DNA of 64,000 nucleotides from an uncultured Bacteroidales bacterium (GTDB lineage Bacteria; Bacteroidota; Bacteroidia; Bacteroidales; WCHB1-69): NCBI GenBank assembly GCA_946186495.1, contig CAMHNQ010000012.1, positions 1 to 64,000 of the forward strand, read 5' to 3'. Shown piece by piece: positions 48,784 to 58,020 of this stretch (position 1 is its first letter; each line of letters starts with the position of its first letter). The notes under the pieces were generated by a model. It saw only the letters and a program-made list of their open reading frames with translations, ran no database searches and was not told where the DNA came from. The position numbers and the translations under genes were made by a program.

Positions 48784-50247
48784 ATGAATGAATATCAAAC
48801 AGTTGTGAAAAACATAAAACCTAACAATCACAAGCGCAGCGCAGTGCGGGGGATAGCCGCCCTCCTTTTCCTGCTCGCCTCATATCCCATCACCGCCCAA
48901 GACCTCTCCGGCTACTGGGAGGGGAAAATCGCCCTGTCGAAACGGGACTCGCTGACCATCGGCATACAAATCGACTACCGCGCCGACACCCTGTACATCG
49001 AATTAGACAGCCCGGACCAATATTTCACCGGACAACCCGCCTCCGACATCCAATTCGAGGATTCTGTGCTGACATTCCGCACCCCGGAGTTCAACCTCCG
49101 CTATGAGGGGACTCTCTCTCCCGACGGACAGTGGTTCACCGGACTCTGCACCCAGCATGGACGCGTTTTCGACTGCACCCTGTCTCGCGGGGCGCAACGC
49201 AAGCAGTTTCTCCGCCCCCAGACCCCTGCCCCGCCCTTCCCATACCGCACCGAGGAACTCAGCATCCGCAGCCGCGACGGGAAACGCTCGCTCATCCACG
49301 GCACACTCACCCTGCCGGTCGGCACGCCGAAAGGATTCGTGGTCTTCATCAGCGGGTCGGGCTGGCAGGACCGCGACGAGACCATCTTCGCACACAAACC
49401 CTTCGCCGTGATTGCCGACACCCTCACGAAAGCGGGCTTCGCCACTTTCCGCTACGACGATTTCCCCACAATCATTTTCCGGAAATCAACCACTTTTGAC
49501 TTCGCAGACGCCGTGCGCCTCGTCCTCGACTCGCTGCTGCAGAGAGACGAGCTGCAGCATCTCACGGTAGGACTCATAGGACACAGCGAAGGGAGCCTGG
49601 TGGCAAGCATCGTGGCGTCCGACGACCCACGCATCGGCTTTACCATCCACCTTGGAGGAGTGGCGCAACCGATCGAGGAGATCCTGCTTTATCAAAGTAC
49701 AGCTCTAAACAACGCTTCCAACACACTGTCAGAAAAGGAAATAGAAAACAGCATAGCCATCAACAGGCAATTCTACGACGTCATCAAAAAAAGCAAGAGC
49801 CAGGAAGAGTGTGCTGACAAAATCGGGGCGCTCTGGGACAAACTTTCGTCACAGCTCACCGAGGATGAACGCACCAGATACAACATGACCCCCGAGTCCA
49901 AGTTCACCATGATCCAGACCATGACTTCCCCTTGGTACTATGAGTTGTTCCGCATAGACCCGAAAAAGTATATCAGAAGAATCAAGACCCCTATGCTGGC
50001 CATCTCCGGGGACTTGGACATGCAGGTCTGCGCCTACTGCACCATGGAAAACTTCACGAAATACCTTAAAGACAAAACCCTGTTGACATCCTTCGTCCTG
50101 AACGGCCTGAACCATCTGCTGCAACCCTGCACTACGGGAACCCCCGCCGAATACGGGGTAATCGAAACAACCGTTTCCCCTGAAGCCTTGAAGATATTGG
50201 TGGAATGGGCGGACAAACATGCCCTCCGTCCAAACGGGAGGCATTGA
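48784..50247 (+). CDS. Exported alpha/beta hydrolase
   Basis: FVVFISGSGWQDRDETIFAHKPF; VGLIGHSEGSLVASIVAS; AISGDLDMQV. Confidence 0.85.
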   Translation: MNEYQTVVKNIKPNNHKRSAVRGIAALLFLLASYPITAQDLSGYWEGKIALSKRDSLTIGIQIDYRADTLYIELDSPDQYFTGQPASDIQFEDSVLTFRTPEFNLRYEGTLSPDGQWFTGLCTQHGRVFDCTLSRGAQRKQFLRPQTPAPPFPYRTEELSIRSRDGKRSLIHGTLTLPVGTPKGFVVFISGSGWQDRDETIFAHKPFAVIADTLTKAGFATFRYDDFPTIIFRKSTTFDFADAVRLVLDSLLQRDELQHLTVGLIGHSEGSLVASIVASDDPRIGFTIHLGGVAQPIEEILLYQSTALNNASNTLSEKEIENSIAINRQFYDVIKKSKSQEECADKIGALWDKLSSQLTEDERTRYNMTPESKFTMIQTMTSPWYYELFRIDPKKYIRRIKTPMLAISGDLDMQVCAYCTMENFTKYLKDKTLLTSFVLNGLNHLLQPCTTGTPAEYGVIETTVSPEALKILVEWADKHALRPNGRH

Positions 50248-50270
50248 CTCCGACGGCGGCGGTGATGTCG

Positions 50271-51035
50271 CTACGACATGACGGGAAGGGCTTGCAAGGA
50301 GTCGTCGCCCCGTTCATTTGCCCCGTTCCCCTCATCCAGGATTTTGAGGAAGAGGGGGTTACTCGATTCCGCTTCGACCAGCACCTGTTCATGCGACACT
50401 GGGTGAACGAAACAGAGGCGGCGGGCGTGGAGACAGATGGATGCGTCGGGTTCGGAGCGTTTCGCGCCGTACTTCAGGTCACCCTTGATGGGATGGCCGA
50501 TATGCGACAGCTGGGCGCGGATTTGGTGATGGCGCCCGGTATGCAGCTCCACCTCGAGGAGCGAATAGCGTTCCGAGCAGGCCAACAGGCGGTAGTCCAG
50601 TTCGGCATATTGCCATCCTTCCTGCTCGGTGTCAGACACATACGTTCGGTTTTTGTCTCGATTCTTCAACACATAGTTCACCAGTTTCTGCCGGGGGATT
50701 TCAGGGCAACCCTCCACGATAGCCCAATAGAACTTGTGGATGTTGTGGTCTTTCAGCAGCTGGTTCATCCGGTCGAGGCCCTTGGAGGTGCGGGCAAAGG
50801 CGATGACACCGCTCACGGGCCGGTCAAGTCGGTGGATCATGCCGCAGAATACATTGCCTTCCTTTTGCTTCCTGATGCGGATATAGTTGCGGACTTTCTC
50901 CACGAGCGGCTCGTCGCCCGAGGCATCCGCTTGGGTCGGTTCTCCGGCTATTTTGTTGACGATGACCAGGTGGTTGTCCTCGTAGAGCACACGGCTGGCG
51001 ATATCCTCGTACGTCTCAGTACTGTTCTGACTCAT
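50271..51035 (-). CDS. RluA family pseudouridine synthase
   Basis: [43 protein letters not shown]. Confidence 0.93.
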   Translation of the reverse strand: MSQNSTETYEDIASRVLYEDNHLVIVNKIAGEPTQADASGDEPLVEKVRNYIRIRKQKEGNVFCGMIHRLDRPVSGVIAFARTSKGLDRMNQLLKDHNIHKFYWAIVEGCPEIPRQKLVNYVLKNRDKNRTYVSDTEQEGWQYAELDYRLLACSERYSLLEVELHTGRHHQIRAQLSHIGHPIKGDLKYGAKRSEPDASICLHARRLCFVHPVSHEQVLVEAESSNPLFLKILDEGNGANERGDDSLQALPVMS

Positions 51036-51837
51036 TAGGGAAAGTGTTGTCTTTCACATCCGAAATATAATGCTCTATGGCACCCACAATCTCCTCGCTC
51101 AGGTTAAGGTAGCGGCGCAAGAAACGTGGGGTGAACTGCTGGGTGATGCCCATCATGTCGTGGAAGACGAGCACCTGTCCGGAGGTGTGCGGACCGGCGC
51201 CGATCCCGATGGTCGGGATCTGCAGGCTATCGGTCACTTCCTTGGCCAGGGTGGCGGGGATTTTCTCCAACACCAGTCCGAAGCAGCCGTGTTCCTGTAG
51301 GAGGAGGGCATTCTTGCGGAGGATGTCGGCCTCCTCTTCCGAGGTGGCGCGCACGGCATAGGTACCGAACTTGTTGATAGACTGCGGGGTAAGCCCGAGG
51401 TGTCCCATGACGGGAATGCCGGCACTGAGGATGCGGTCGATGGACTCGATGACCTCCGCGCCGCCTTCCAGCTTGATGGCGTCGGCTCCGGACTCCTTCA
51501 TGATGCGTATGGCGGAGTTAAGCGCCACCTTGGAGTTGCCCTGGTAGGTGCCGAAAGGCATGTCAACCACCACGAGGGCGCGTTTCACGGCACGCACCAC
51601 AGACGAGGCGTGGTAGATCATTTCGTTCAACGTGATCGGCAGCGTGGTCGTGTAGCCGGCCATCACGTTAGCGGCGGAATCCCCCACCAAAACAACGTCT
51701 ATCTTAGCCATATCCAGCAACTTGGCAATGGAATAGTCGTAGGCGGTCAGCACTGCAATCCGCTCTCCCAGGGAGCGCATCTTCATCAAGGTGTTGGTCG
51801 TCACCTTGGTGACATCCGTAGATAAATACTGTGACAT
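51016..51837 (-). CDS. panB: 3-methyl-2-oxobutanoate hydroxymethyltransferase
   Basis: [46 protein letters not shown]. Confidence 0.95.
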   Translation of the reverse strand: MSQYLSTDVTKVTTNTLMKMRSLGERIAVLTAYDYSIAKLLDMAKIDVVLVGDSAANVMAGYTTTLPITLNEMIYHASSVVRAVKRALVVVDMPFGTYQGNSKVALNSAIRIMKESGADAIKLEGGAEVIESIDRILSAGIPVMGHLGLTPQSINKFGTYAVRATSEEEADILRKNALLLQEHGCFGLVLEKIPATLAKEVTDSLQIPTIGIGAGPHTSGQVLVFHDMMGITQQFTPRFLRRYLNLSEEIVGAIEHYISDVKDNTFPNESEQY

Positions 51838-51858
51838 ATCTCTTAATATTTGGGGCCG

Positions 51859-51866
51859 CAAAAATA
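51859..51866 (-). promoter_or_regulatory. Putative -7 box TATTTTTG (minus strand)
   Basis: TAnnTTTG upstream of panB. Confidence 0.5.
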
Positions 51867-51954
51867 CACTTTTTCACGATATGCGACACGGAACGGATTC
51901 TTGGTTCAGGTTTCAAGTTTCAAGGTCCTAACCCAACTTTCACCCCTAAAAAAA

Positions 51955-52008
51955 TCACCCTTCCAAGTAGAATACAAGCGCTTGTGTGTCGAACAAGTAT
52001 CGCGTCAT
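51955..52008 (-). pseudogene. Truncated VapC-type PIN-domain toxin (17 codons)
   Basis: MTRYLFDTQALVFYLEG* matches PIN N-terminal strand and first acidic motif; ATGA overlap with upstream antitoxin. Confidence 0.7.
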
Positions 52009-52145
52009 GCGGGAGTGCAGATGGTGCTGAATGCGTTCTCGCTGTACATTATTTTGCCTTTCAGAATCCCGTACAGCTTGGCTATCGGGTTCTTCTTCTT
52101 TTTCTTTTTGCCCGCATTGGCGGCAGTCAATTCTTTGATAGTCAT
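52005..52145 (-). CDS. VapB/DUF2281-like antitoxin remnant (46 aa)
   Basis: MTIKELTAANAGKKKKKKNPIAKLYGILKGKIMYSENAFSTICTPA*. Confidence 0.55.
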   Translation of the reverse strand: MTIKELTAANAGKKKKKKNPIAKLYGILKGKIMYSENAFSTICTPA

Positions 52146-52277
52146 TGCCTTATCGCTTTACGAGGCAAAAACACAACTTTTTTCAATGCGCGGCAACTCA
52201 TGGCAATCCTCTTGCCTCGCGTAAGGGATTGGAGCACGTTATCGCAAAGGGAATGACGCTTCCAAATTTTCAACACA

Positions 52278-52317
52278 AAAAGAGGCGACCAACGGAAGCC
52301 GCCTTTTTGGTTAGAAA
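52278..52317. terminator. Hairpin terminator (possibly bidirectional)
   Basis: aaaaagaggcg ... cgcctttttgg stem. Confidence 0.5.
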
Positions 52318-52444
52318 ATTGAAGCGCCAGCCCTTGCGATTAAGGCGGAAAGCCCGACCCGTCAGGGTTACGCCCAAAAGAAAACAACGAATATGACAAT
52401 AATCAGCAAAACACGTAGAATCAAATAAATAGAGCGGAAAGCAA

Positions 52445-52639
52445 TTATCTATTCCCCACCCTTGCCGGAACAAAACTCCCGCCCATGTCTTTCAACTTTT
52501 CCCCGAACTTCGTCCACACAATCTTATCGGCAGCGTCAGAAAAATGGGTGGCTTCCTCAGGCAGCACGCCGGAACTCTTGCGTTCTGAAGACTTGTCTTT
52601 CTGCAGCTTGCCGTCCACGTCTTTTATCATGGCGTTGTT
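52445..52639 (-). CDS. Small hypothetical protein
   Basis: MNNAMIKDVDGKLQKDKSSERKSSGVLPEEATHFSDAADKIVWTKFGEKLKDMGGSFVPARVGNR; no family recognised. Confidence 0.3.
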   Translation of the reverse strand, partial: NNAMIKDVDGKLQKDKSSERKSSGVLPEEATHFSDAADKIVWTKFGEKLKDMGGSFVPARVGNR

Positions 52640-52664
52640 CATGGAAATCAAGATGCTTTTTAAT

Positions 52665-52772
52665 TTACCTTAATACCGCGACAACGATAGGAATGGTTAC
52701 GAGCGGCTTGCCACGAAGTTTGAATGGATAGCGTGCCTGGTCGCCCTGAAAGAAAGAGACCTTACTTTTCCA
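52665..52772 (-). pseudogene. C-terminal coding remnant, unassigned (TonB-C-like pattern possible)
   Basis: WKSKVSFFQGDQARYPFKLRGKPLVTIPIVVAVLR* with in-frame stop just upstream. Confidence 0.35.
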
Positions 52773-52851
52773 TTAAAAAGACATTTCGCCTTATTGCGTT
52801 GAAAGTCAGATGAATAACATGTACCCCTTGTTTTTATTCCTCCATATAATA

Positions 52852-52881
52852 AAAGAAGCCTTGGCTTTACAAGGCTTCTTA
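52852..52881 (-). terminator. Terminator hairpin for the lipoprotein at 52906
   Basis: agaagcctt ... aaggcttct stem. Confidence 0.6.
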
Positions 52882-52905
52882 CATTTGTTCGTTGGTAAAC
52901 TGTTG

Positions 52906-53319
52906 TTAGAACGTATGGCTGTACATCACATCTCCCATGTAGTCTCCTCCATGATAGCGGTAGAGGTTCACCTTAATGCCAGTGCCGCAAACGTTAAGGG
53001 CACCTTCCGGACTGTTCTCAAGTGCTTTGTAAGCCTTTTTGAAAGATTTCTTGGCTCGGTTGAGCGCAGCGGATTCTCCGCCGTTGAAATATAACATTTT
53101 GCCGTATTCTGTGTAGCGGTCAGCATCGTTTTTCATGACATTCAACATAGAAGGCTCGATAATACTAAAGAAAAGGTCCTGCGTATTCATGTTGTCTGTA
53201 CTGGAATCCAGTTTGATATAGTATAACCATTCGCTCTCTTCTTGCTGCTTGCAGGAGGAGAAAAGGCCGGACAAGACAACTATGCAGCTGATAACGACAA
53301 TAGAAATTACTTTCTTCAT
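52906..53319 (-). CDS. Hypothetical lipoprotein
   Basis: MKKVISIVVISCIVVLSGLFSSCKQQEE lipobox. Confidence 0.6.
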   Translation of the reverse strand: MKKVISIVVISCIVVLSGLFSSCKQQEESEWLYYIKLDSSTDNMNTQDLFFSIIEPSMLNVMKNDADRYTEYGKMLYFNGGESAALNRAKKSFKKAYKALENSPEGALNVCGTGIKVNLYRYHGGDYMGDVMYSHTF

Positions 53320-53523
53320 TTTGATGTTTTTTGTTGAGGGGACTTATATTTTTTACTTCTTCGCGCTGCCGCCGACCTTGATGCGAAGTCCGTTAAACGT
53401 CAAGATAAGCAAACAACGCTGCAAAATTAATTCTTTTATCTATTCGTATGACACAAAAAGTCCAAAAGGTTGCAGTTTGTTAATGTTTTTTTGTCTATAT
53501 TTGTTCGACTATTTGATTTTTAA

Positions 53524-53755
53524 TTGGTTAATTCATCCCAAGACGTGATACTTGCTCGAACCGGCACAGGTTGTAAACCAGGTTTGTCAGAGTGTTGTAG
53601 GCCGCCCTTCTTCACCCATCGGGCATCCGTGTCTTTTTTGCCTTTTTTGTTGGCCTTGCGCTTCTTCTCCTCTTCGTTGTCAAAAAGGGTGACGCTGCCG
53701 ACTCCACAGCTCGAAGTCTTGACCTGCCAGCGCAGGCCAAAAAGGTTTCCGGAAC
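53524..53755 (-). mobile_element. IS5-like transposase remnant (internally deleted, frameshifted)
   Basis: SVTLFDNEEEKKRKANKKGKKDTDARWVKKGG in one frame, AYNTLTNLVYNLCRFEQVSRLGMN* in another. Confidence 0.7.
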
Positions 53756-53771
53756 AACTGCCAACCGCTAA

Positions 53772-54638
53772 CTAATCAAACTTCAACTTCCACCGCCTGT
53801 GGCTCCAGATCCAGTATTCGGGCTTGCGGCGGATGGTCTGCTCCAGCAATTCCGAGTATTTCTGGGTGATGGCATACGGCGGCTCTTCGTTTGGATGCTC
53901 GGTAATCACCTGAACTTCGACACGGTATTTGCCCATCCGCTCCTTGAGGACCTGGTAGTAGAGCACCGGGATGTCATATTTCCGGGCAAAATACTCGGGG
54001 CCATATATCACGCCGGTGGTCTGATTCAAGAACTGGGTGACGTAACACTTGTTCTTGTTGCTGGGCGATTGGTCGGCGAGCATCATGTAGGCGGCGGGGA
54101 TACGGTTTCCCTCGTAATGCGCGAACACCTCGCGGGCAGTGTCCGCAAAGCAAACCTCCGTGCCCCGGCGGGTGCGCGCACGGTTCACCCACTTCTCGAA
54201 GACCTTGTCGCTGTTCGCCTTCCCCACCCCCACACCGTGGTGCAGAAACATCTCATCCAAAGCCACAATCATCCATTCCCAATTGTTGTAGTGGCTCGAC
54301 ATCAGAACCACGCTCCGGCCTTCGCGGAAGAAACGATTCACCAGCTCCGTGTCCACACAACGGTAACGGTACCGAAGGGCAAAACGGGGAATCAGCAGCA
54401 TCTTCACCATCTCGACGGCAATCTGCGAAAGATGCCAGTAGTAGCGATTCCGGAGTCTTCTGCGCTCCCGGGCCGTCAGCTCAGGAAAGGAACGCGACAA
54501 ATTGTCGTCCACCACCCTACGCCTGTAACGGACAAGATGGTTTATCACCATATACACCACCGGAAGCAGCAGATAGAGAACGGCCAAAGGCAGCGCCGCA
54601 AGCGGATAACAGACGAAGAAGATGAAGAAAAAGGTCAT
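53772..54638 (-). CDS. LpxL/HtrB-type lipid A acyltransferase
   Basis: VLMSSHYNNWEWM (HX4 motif region); MMLADQSPSNKNKCYVTQFLNQTT. Confidence 0.88.
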   Translation of the reverse strand: MTFFFIFFVCYPLAALPLAVLYLLLPVVYMVINHLVRYRRRVVDDNLSRSFPELTARERRRLRNRYYWHLSQIAVEMVKMLLIPRFALRYRYRCVDTELVNRFFREGRSVVLMSSHYNNWEWMIVALDEMFLHHGVGVGKANSDKVFEKWVNRARTRRGTEVCFADTAREVFAHYEGNRIPAAYMMLADQSPSNKNKCYVTQFLNQTTGVIYGPEYFARKYDIPVLYYQVLKERMGKYRVEVQVITEHPNEEPPYAITQKYSELLEQTIRRKPEYWIWSHRRWKLKFD

Positions 54639-55171
54639 ACTTTGAAATTCTTCGCGAAATCAAGCAGATTTCGGTAATGCAACGGCGTAATCTTCGAAAT
54701 TTCCTCGTACTCGCCAGGATGCCTCGCGCCCACGTGCACGGGCTGGATGCCTGCATTCACGGCAAACTGCATGTCCGTGAGGCTGTCGCCCACCATCACC
54801 GACTCCGCGAAGTCGAGGTCGGGGAAATCGGCCTTGGCCTGCAACGCCATCCCGACAGCCGGTTTTCGGCATCCGCAGCCCCTGTCGGCACGGTGCGGGC
54901 AGCAATATACGGCATCCAACGGGGTCATGTTCTCTTCGAAAACAACCCGCATCCGGCGATGTATCTCATCAATGTCCTCCATCGTGCAGAGATGCTTGCC
55001 CACACACTGCTGGTTGGTCACCACAATGATGCGGCGGTACTTTGGCCGAAGCCACTGCATGGCGGTCAGCACACCGTTGACCAGCACAAACTCTTCCAGT
55101 CTGCGCACGTACCCGCCCACTATCTGCACGTTGATGACCCCGTCGCGATCCAAAAACAATGTGTCTTTCAT
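54635..55171 (-). CDS. HAD-IIIA phosphatase, GmhB-type
   Basis: LFLDRDGVIN; VVTNQQCVGK; CCPHRADRGCGCRKPAVGM. Confidence 0.9.
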   Translation of the reverse strand: MKDTLFLDRDGVINVQIVGGYVRRLEEFVLVNGVLTAMQWLRPKYRRIIVVTNQQCVGKHLCTMEDIDEIHRRMRVVFEENMTPLDAVYCCPHRADRGCGCRKPAVGMALQAKADFPDLDFAESVMVGDSLTDMQFAVNAGIQPVHVGARHPGEYEEISKITPLHYRNLLDFAKNFKV

Positions 55172-55218
55172 TTCGGTGACTTTTGTTTGACTACTGCAGG
55201 CCAGTGAGGAAACCCAAC

Positions 55219-55243
55219 ATTCCTAATTCCTAATTCCTAATTC
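55219..55243. repeat. Heptamer microsatellite (ATTCCTA)3+
   Basis: attcctaattcctaattcctaatt; contains the antiporter stop codon. Confidence 0.85.
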
Positions 55244-56970
55244 TCCCCCTCTTCCCCGTTCAAATTCGTCTTGAACTTCCGTTCCATATTGGAGAAACGG
55301 GCCAGATTGCGACGTGAGAGGACCAAAAAGAAGATGACGGCCACGGCAATCAGCACAATCACCCATTTGGTGAATTTGAAGTAGCTGACCAAAATGGAGA
55401 AGACAAAGTAGAACACAATCAGAAACCGGAAGCTTGTCCAGACGATGATGGCCAACATGTTGGCGTTGCTCTCTTTCACCAGGCTTTGGTAAAGTTCATG
55501 TGTCTTGGGGCTGTTGCGAACAATGCCAAACAGGAACGGCGAAGCGGCCAACAGGCATCCGACTGCCGCCAACGTGTTGAACCCCCATTGGGGAATCATC
55601 TCGACAAATGGCAGCTTCTGGATAAGGGGGATGACATATTCGATCAGGACGACTAATACCGCGAACGACAACACTGAGAAAACCAGCACGTTAGCAATAG
55701 AACTTTTGATAATGCTGCTCCAATTTTTCTTTCCCTCGTCACTTGATCCGAAAAGAGCGTATGCATCCATCGCGCTCTTTGTCTTGGGAGACAAGCGTTT
55801 CTCCAAACCGTTATAGACAGGGCCGGCGAGCTTGATCCAGTATGGCGTTGTAAACGTGGTGATGACGGATGCTGCGATAACCACCGGATAGATGTGAGGC
55901 TGCATCACATGCTGTGCCACTGCCACAGACGCAATGATGAAGGCAAACTCCCCAATCTGCGACAATGTGAAGCCGGATTTTATAGAATCCTCCAAGTTGG
56001 CGCCAGCCACCAAAGCCGACGCGGAACAGACAAACGCCTTGACGACCAGTGTAATGACAACTAAAGCGAGAATCAGCTTCCAGTATTGAGCCAACACCAT
56101 CGGGTCTATCATCATGCCCACAGAAACGAAGAAGATGGCACTGAACAGGTTCTTGATACTGTCCGTCAGATGCTCGATACGCTGGCTCTCCGACGTCGTC
56201 GCCAAAATGGAGCCGATGACGAACGCGCCAAGTGCAGAAGAAAATCCCACACTGTTGGCTATAATCACCATGGCAAAGCAAAGACCGATGGAGATAATCA
56301 GCAGGTTTTCATCGTTAATGTAGTCCCTAAACTTCCGCAACAACGTAGGTATCACATATATACCAACAACAAACCAAAGGATGAGGAAGAAGACAAGCTT
56401 CACGATGCTCAGGATCATCTCCTTGCCGGGAGCGGAATTCTTACTGGCAGCAACGGTGGAAATCAACACCATCATCACCACAGCCACGATGTCCTGGATA
56501 ATCAAAACCACCGTGGTGAGGGTGGCAAACGACTCGCCCTTGAGCTTCATGTCGTCGAAAGCCTTGACGATGATGGCTGTCGAAGACATGGACAACATGC
56601 CGCCGAGAAAGATGCTCTCCATCACGCCCCAACCCATCACGAAGCCTAACAGTGCACCCACGCCAATCATGCCGATGATGCCGAGGAACGCAGCTATCAA
56701 GGCTTTACTGCCCATCGACATCAGTTTCGTGAAGCTGAATTCCAGTCCGACACTGAACATCATGAAGATGATACCGATCTCCGACCACGCCTCCACATTC
56801 TCGGGACTTGTCACCGTCGGGAAAATATTCAGATGAGGTCCCACAAGAAATCCAGCCACCAAATATCCTAAAACAAGCGGCTGCTTCAAAAGTTTGAAAA
56901 TCACGGTCACTATTCCTGCTGACACCAATATCAGCGCCAAGTCCGCTACTGCTTGTAAATTTTCTGACAT
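55237..56970 (-). CDS. Cation:proton antiporter (Kef-type)
   Basis: LKQPLVLGYLVAGFLVGPH; GMLSMSSTAIIVKAFDDM; multi-TM. Confidence 0.92.
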   Translation of the reverse strand: MSENLQAVADLALILVSAGIVTVIFKLLKQPLVLGYLVAGFLVGPHLNIFPTVTSPENVEAWSEIGIIFMMFSVGLEFSFTKLMSMGSKALIAAFLGIIGMIGVGALLGFVMGWGVMESIFLGGMLSMSSTAIIVKAFDDMKLKGESFATLTTVVLIIQDIVAVVMMVLISTVAASKNSAPGKEMILSIVKLVFFLILWFVVGIYVIPTLLRKFRDYINDENLLIISIGLCFAMVIIANSVGFSSALGAFVIGSILATTSESQRIEHLTDSIKNLFSAIFFVSVGMMIDPMVLAQYWKLILALVVITLVVKAFVCSASALVAGANLEDSIKSGFTLSQIGEFAFIIASVAVAQHVMQPHIYPVVIAASVITTFTTPYWIKLAGPVYNGLEKRLSPKTKSAMDAYALFGSSDEGKKNWSSIIKSSIANVLVFSVLSFAVLVVLIEYVIPLIQKLPFVEMIPQWGFNTLAAVGCLLAASPFLFGIVRNSPKTHELYQSLVKESNANMLAIIVWTSFRFLIVFYFVFSILVSYFKFTKWVIVLIAVAVIFFLVLSRRNLARFSNMERKFKTNLNGEEGEN

Positions 56971-56999
56971 AACAATATTAATTTTTAGTGATTCACTTA

Positions 57000-57827
57000 T
57001 TAAAACTCCTGTCCTCCGAACTCAACTGTTAATACACCGAAGCACTTCCCGCGATTGGTCATCTGACACACACGGGTGTCGCCGATTACAACAGGAGGAT
57101 TGATTTCCTGGTGCGTGTGCCCACCGACAATCACGTCTATTCCAGGAACTTGTCGGGCTATCTCATAGTCATTGTCCCGAATGGTGGTATCCACCCCAAC
57201 ATGTGAGAGGCAGACGATAAAGTCGCATTTCCGGGACTTGAGTTCATCCACCACCCGACGCGCGGTCTCCACAGGGTCGAGGTAGGTGACTTCACAAGCG
57301 TTCTGTGGTGCGACATAGGAGTCGAGCTTCACCCCAAGGCCGAAGATGCCGATCTTTCTGCCAGCGCGATTCACAATGACGTAGGGTTTCACCAGCTTGG
57401 CGAGCTTCTTGTTGGCGAAACGGTAGTTGGCACACACCACGGGAAACCCCGCAGTCTTCAGACGGGCGGCCAGAGCGGCTGAGCCGTTGTCGAACTCATG
57501 ATTGCCCAAGGTGGCGGCGTCATAACCCATGGCATTCATCAGCCGCACCTCCACATAGCCGTGGAAAAAGTTGAAGTAGGGTGTTCCTTGGGAAAAATCA
57601 CCCGCATCGAGCAACAGCGTATTCGGGTTGTCAGCTCTGATTTCCCGGACGGCAGCCTCCCTCCTCAGAAAGCCCCCCACATTCACATCCCCTTTGTAAG
57701 TGTAGGGGTCAATTTGGCTATGCGTGTCATTCGTGTGCATGATTACCAGCGTGTTGTTTTGGGCGAATGCACCCACTAACAAGCTCACTGTAAAAATGTT
57801 ATATAGCAATAGTCGCTTTTTTACCAT
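57000..57827 (-). CDS. 5'-nucleotidase/metallophosphatase family protein
   Basis: LVIMHTNDTHSQIDP; TLGNHEFDNG; VIVGGHTHQEINPP. Confidence 0.92.
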   Translation of the reverse strand: MVKKRLLLYNIFTVSLLVGAFAQNNTLVIMHTNDTHSQIDPYTYKGDVNVGGFLRREAAVREIRADNPNTLLLDAGDFSQGTPYFNFFHGYVEVRLMNAMGYDAATLGNHEFDNGSAALAARLKTAGFPVVCANYRFANKKLAKLVKPYVIVNRAGRKIGIFGLGVKLDSYVAPQNACEVTYLDPVETARRVVDELKSRKCDFIVCLSHVGVDTTIRDNDYEIARQVPGIDVIVGGHTHQEINPPVVIGDTRVCQMTNRGKCFGVLTVEFGGQEF

Positions 57828-57844
57828 AAATTGGGTTTTAACCG

Positions 57845-57852
57845 CAAAAGTA
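57845..57852 (-). promoter_or_regulatory. Putative -7 box TACTTTTG (minus strand)
   Basis: TAnnTTTG upstream of 57827. Confidence 0.5.
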
Positions 57853-58020
57853 CAAAATTTTAAGGACAGTTTTCTTGTGGGATTATTTTTTAACGCCAGC
57901 AGCCTCGGCACCTCAAATAGCCGGACGACACCTGTCACAAAATGAACTGCCATGTTGCAATGAAGTTTTAACTTTTTCGCTAAAGGGGAGTCTATGTCAA
58001 GTGTTATTATATATTAAAGT

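Noticed and set aside
53524-53775. 83-aa + strand ORF (MVNSSQDVILARTG...)
   Set aside because: It is the antisense of the transposase remnant.
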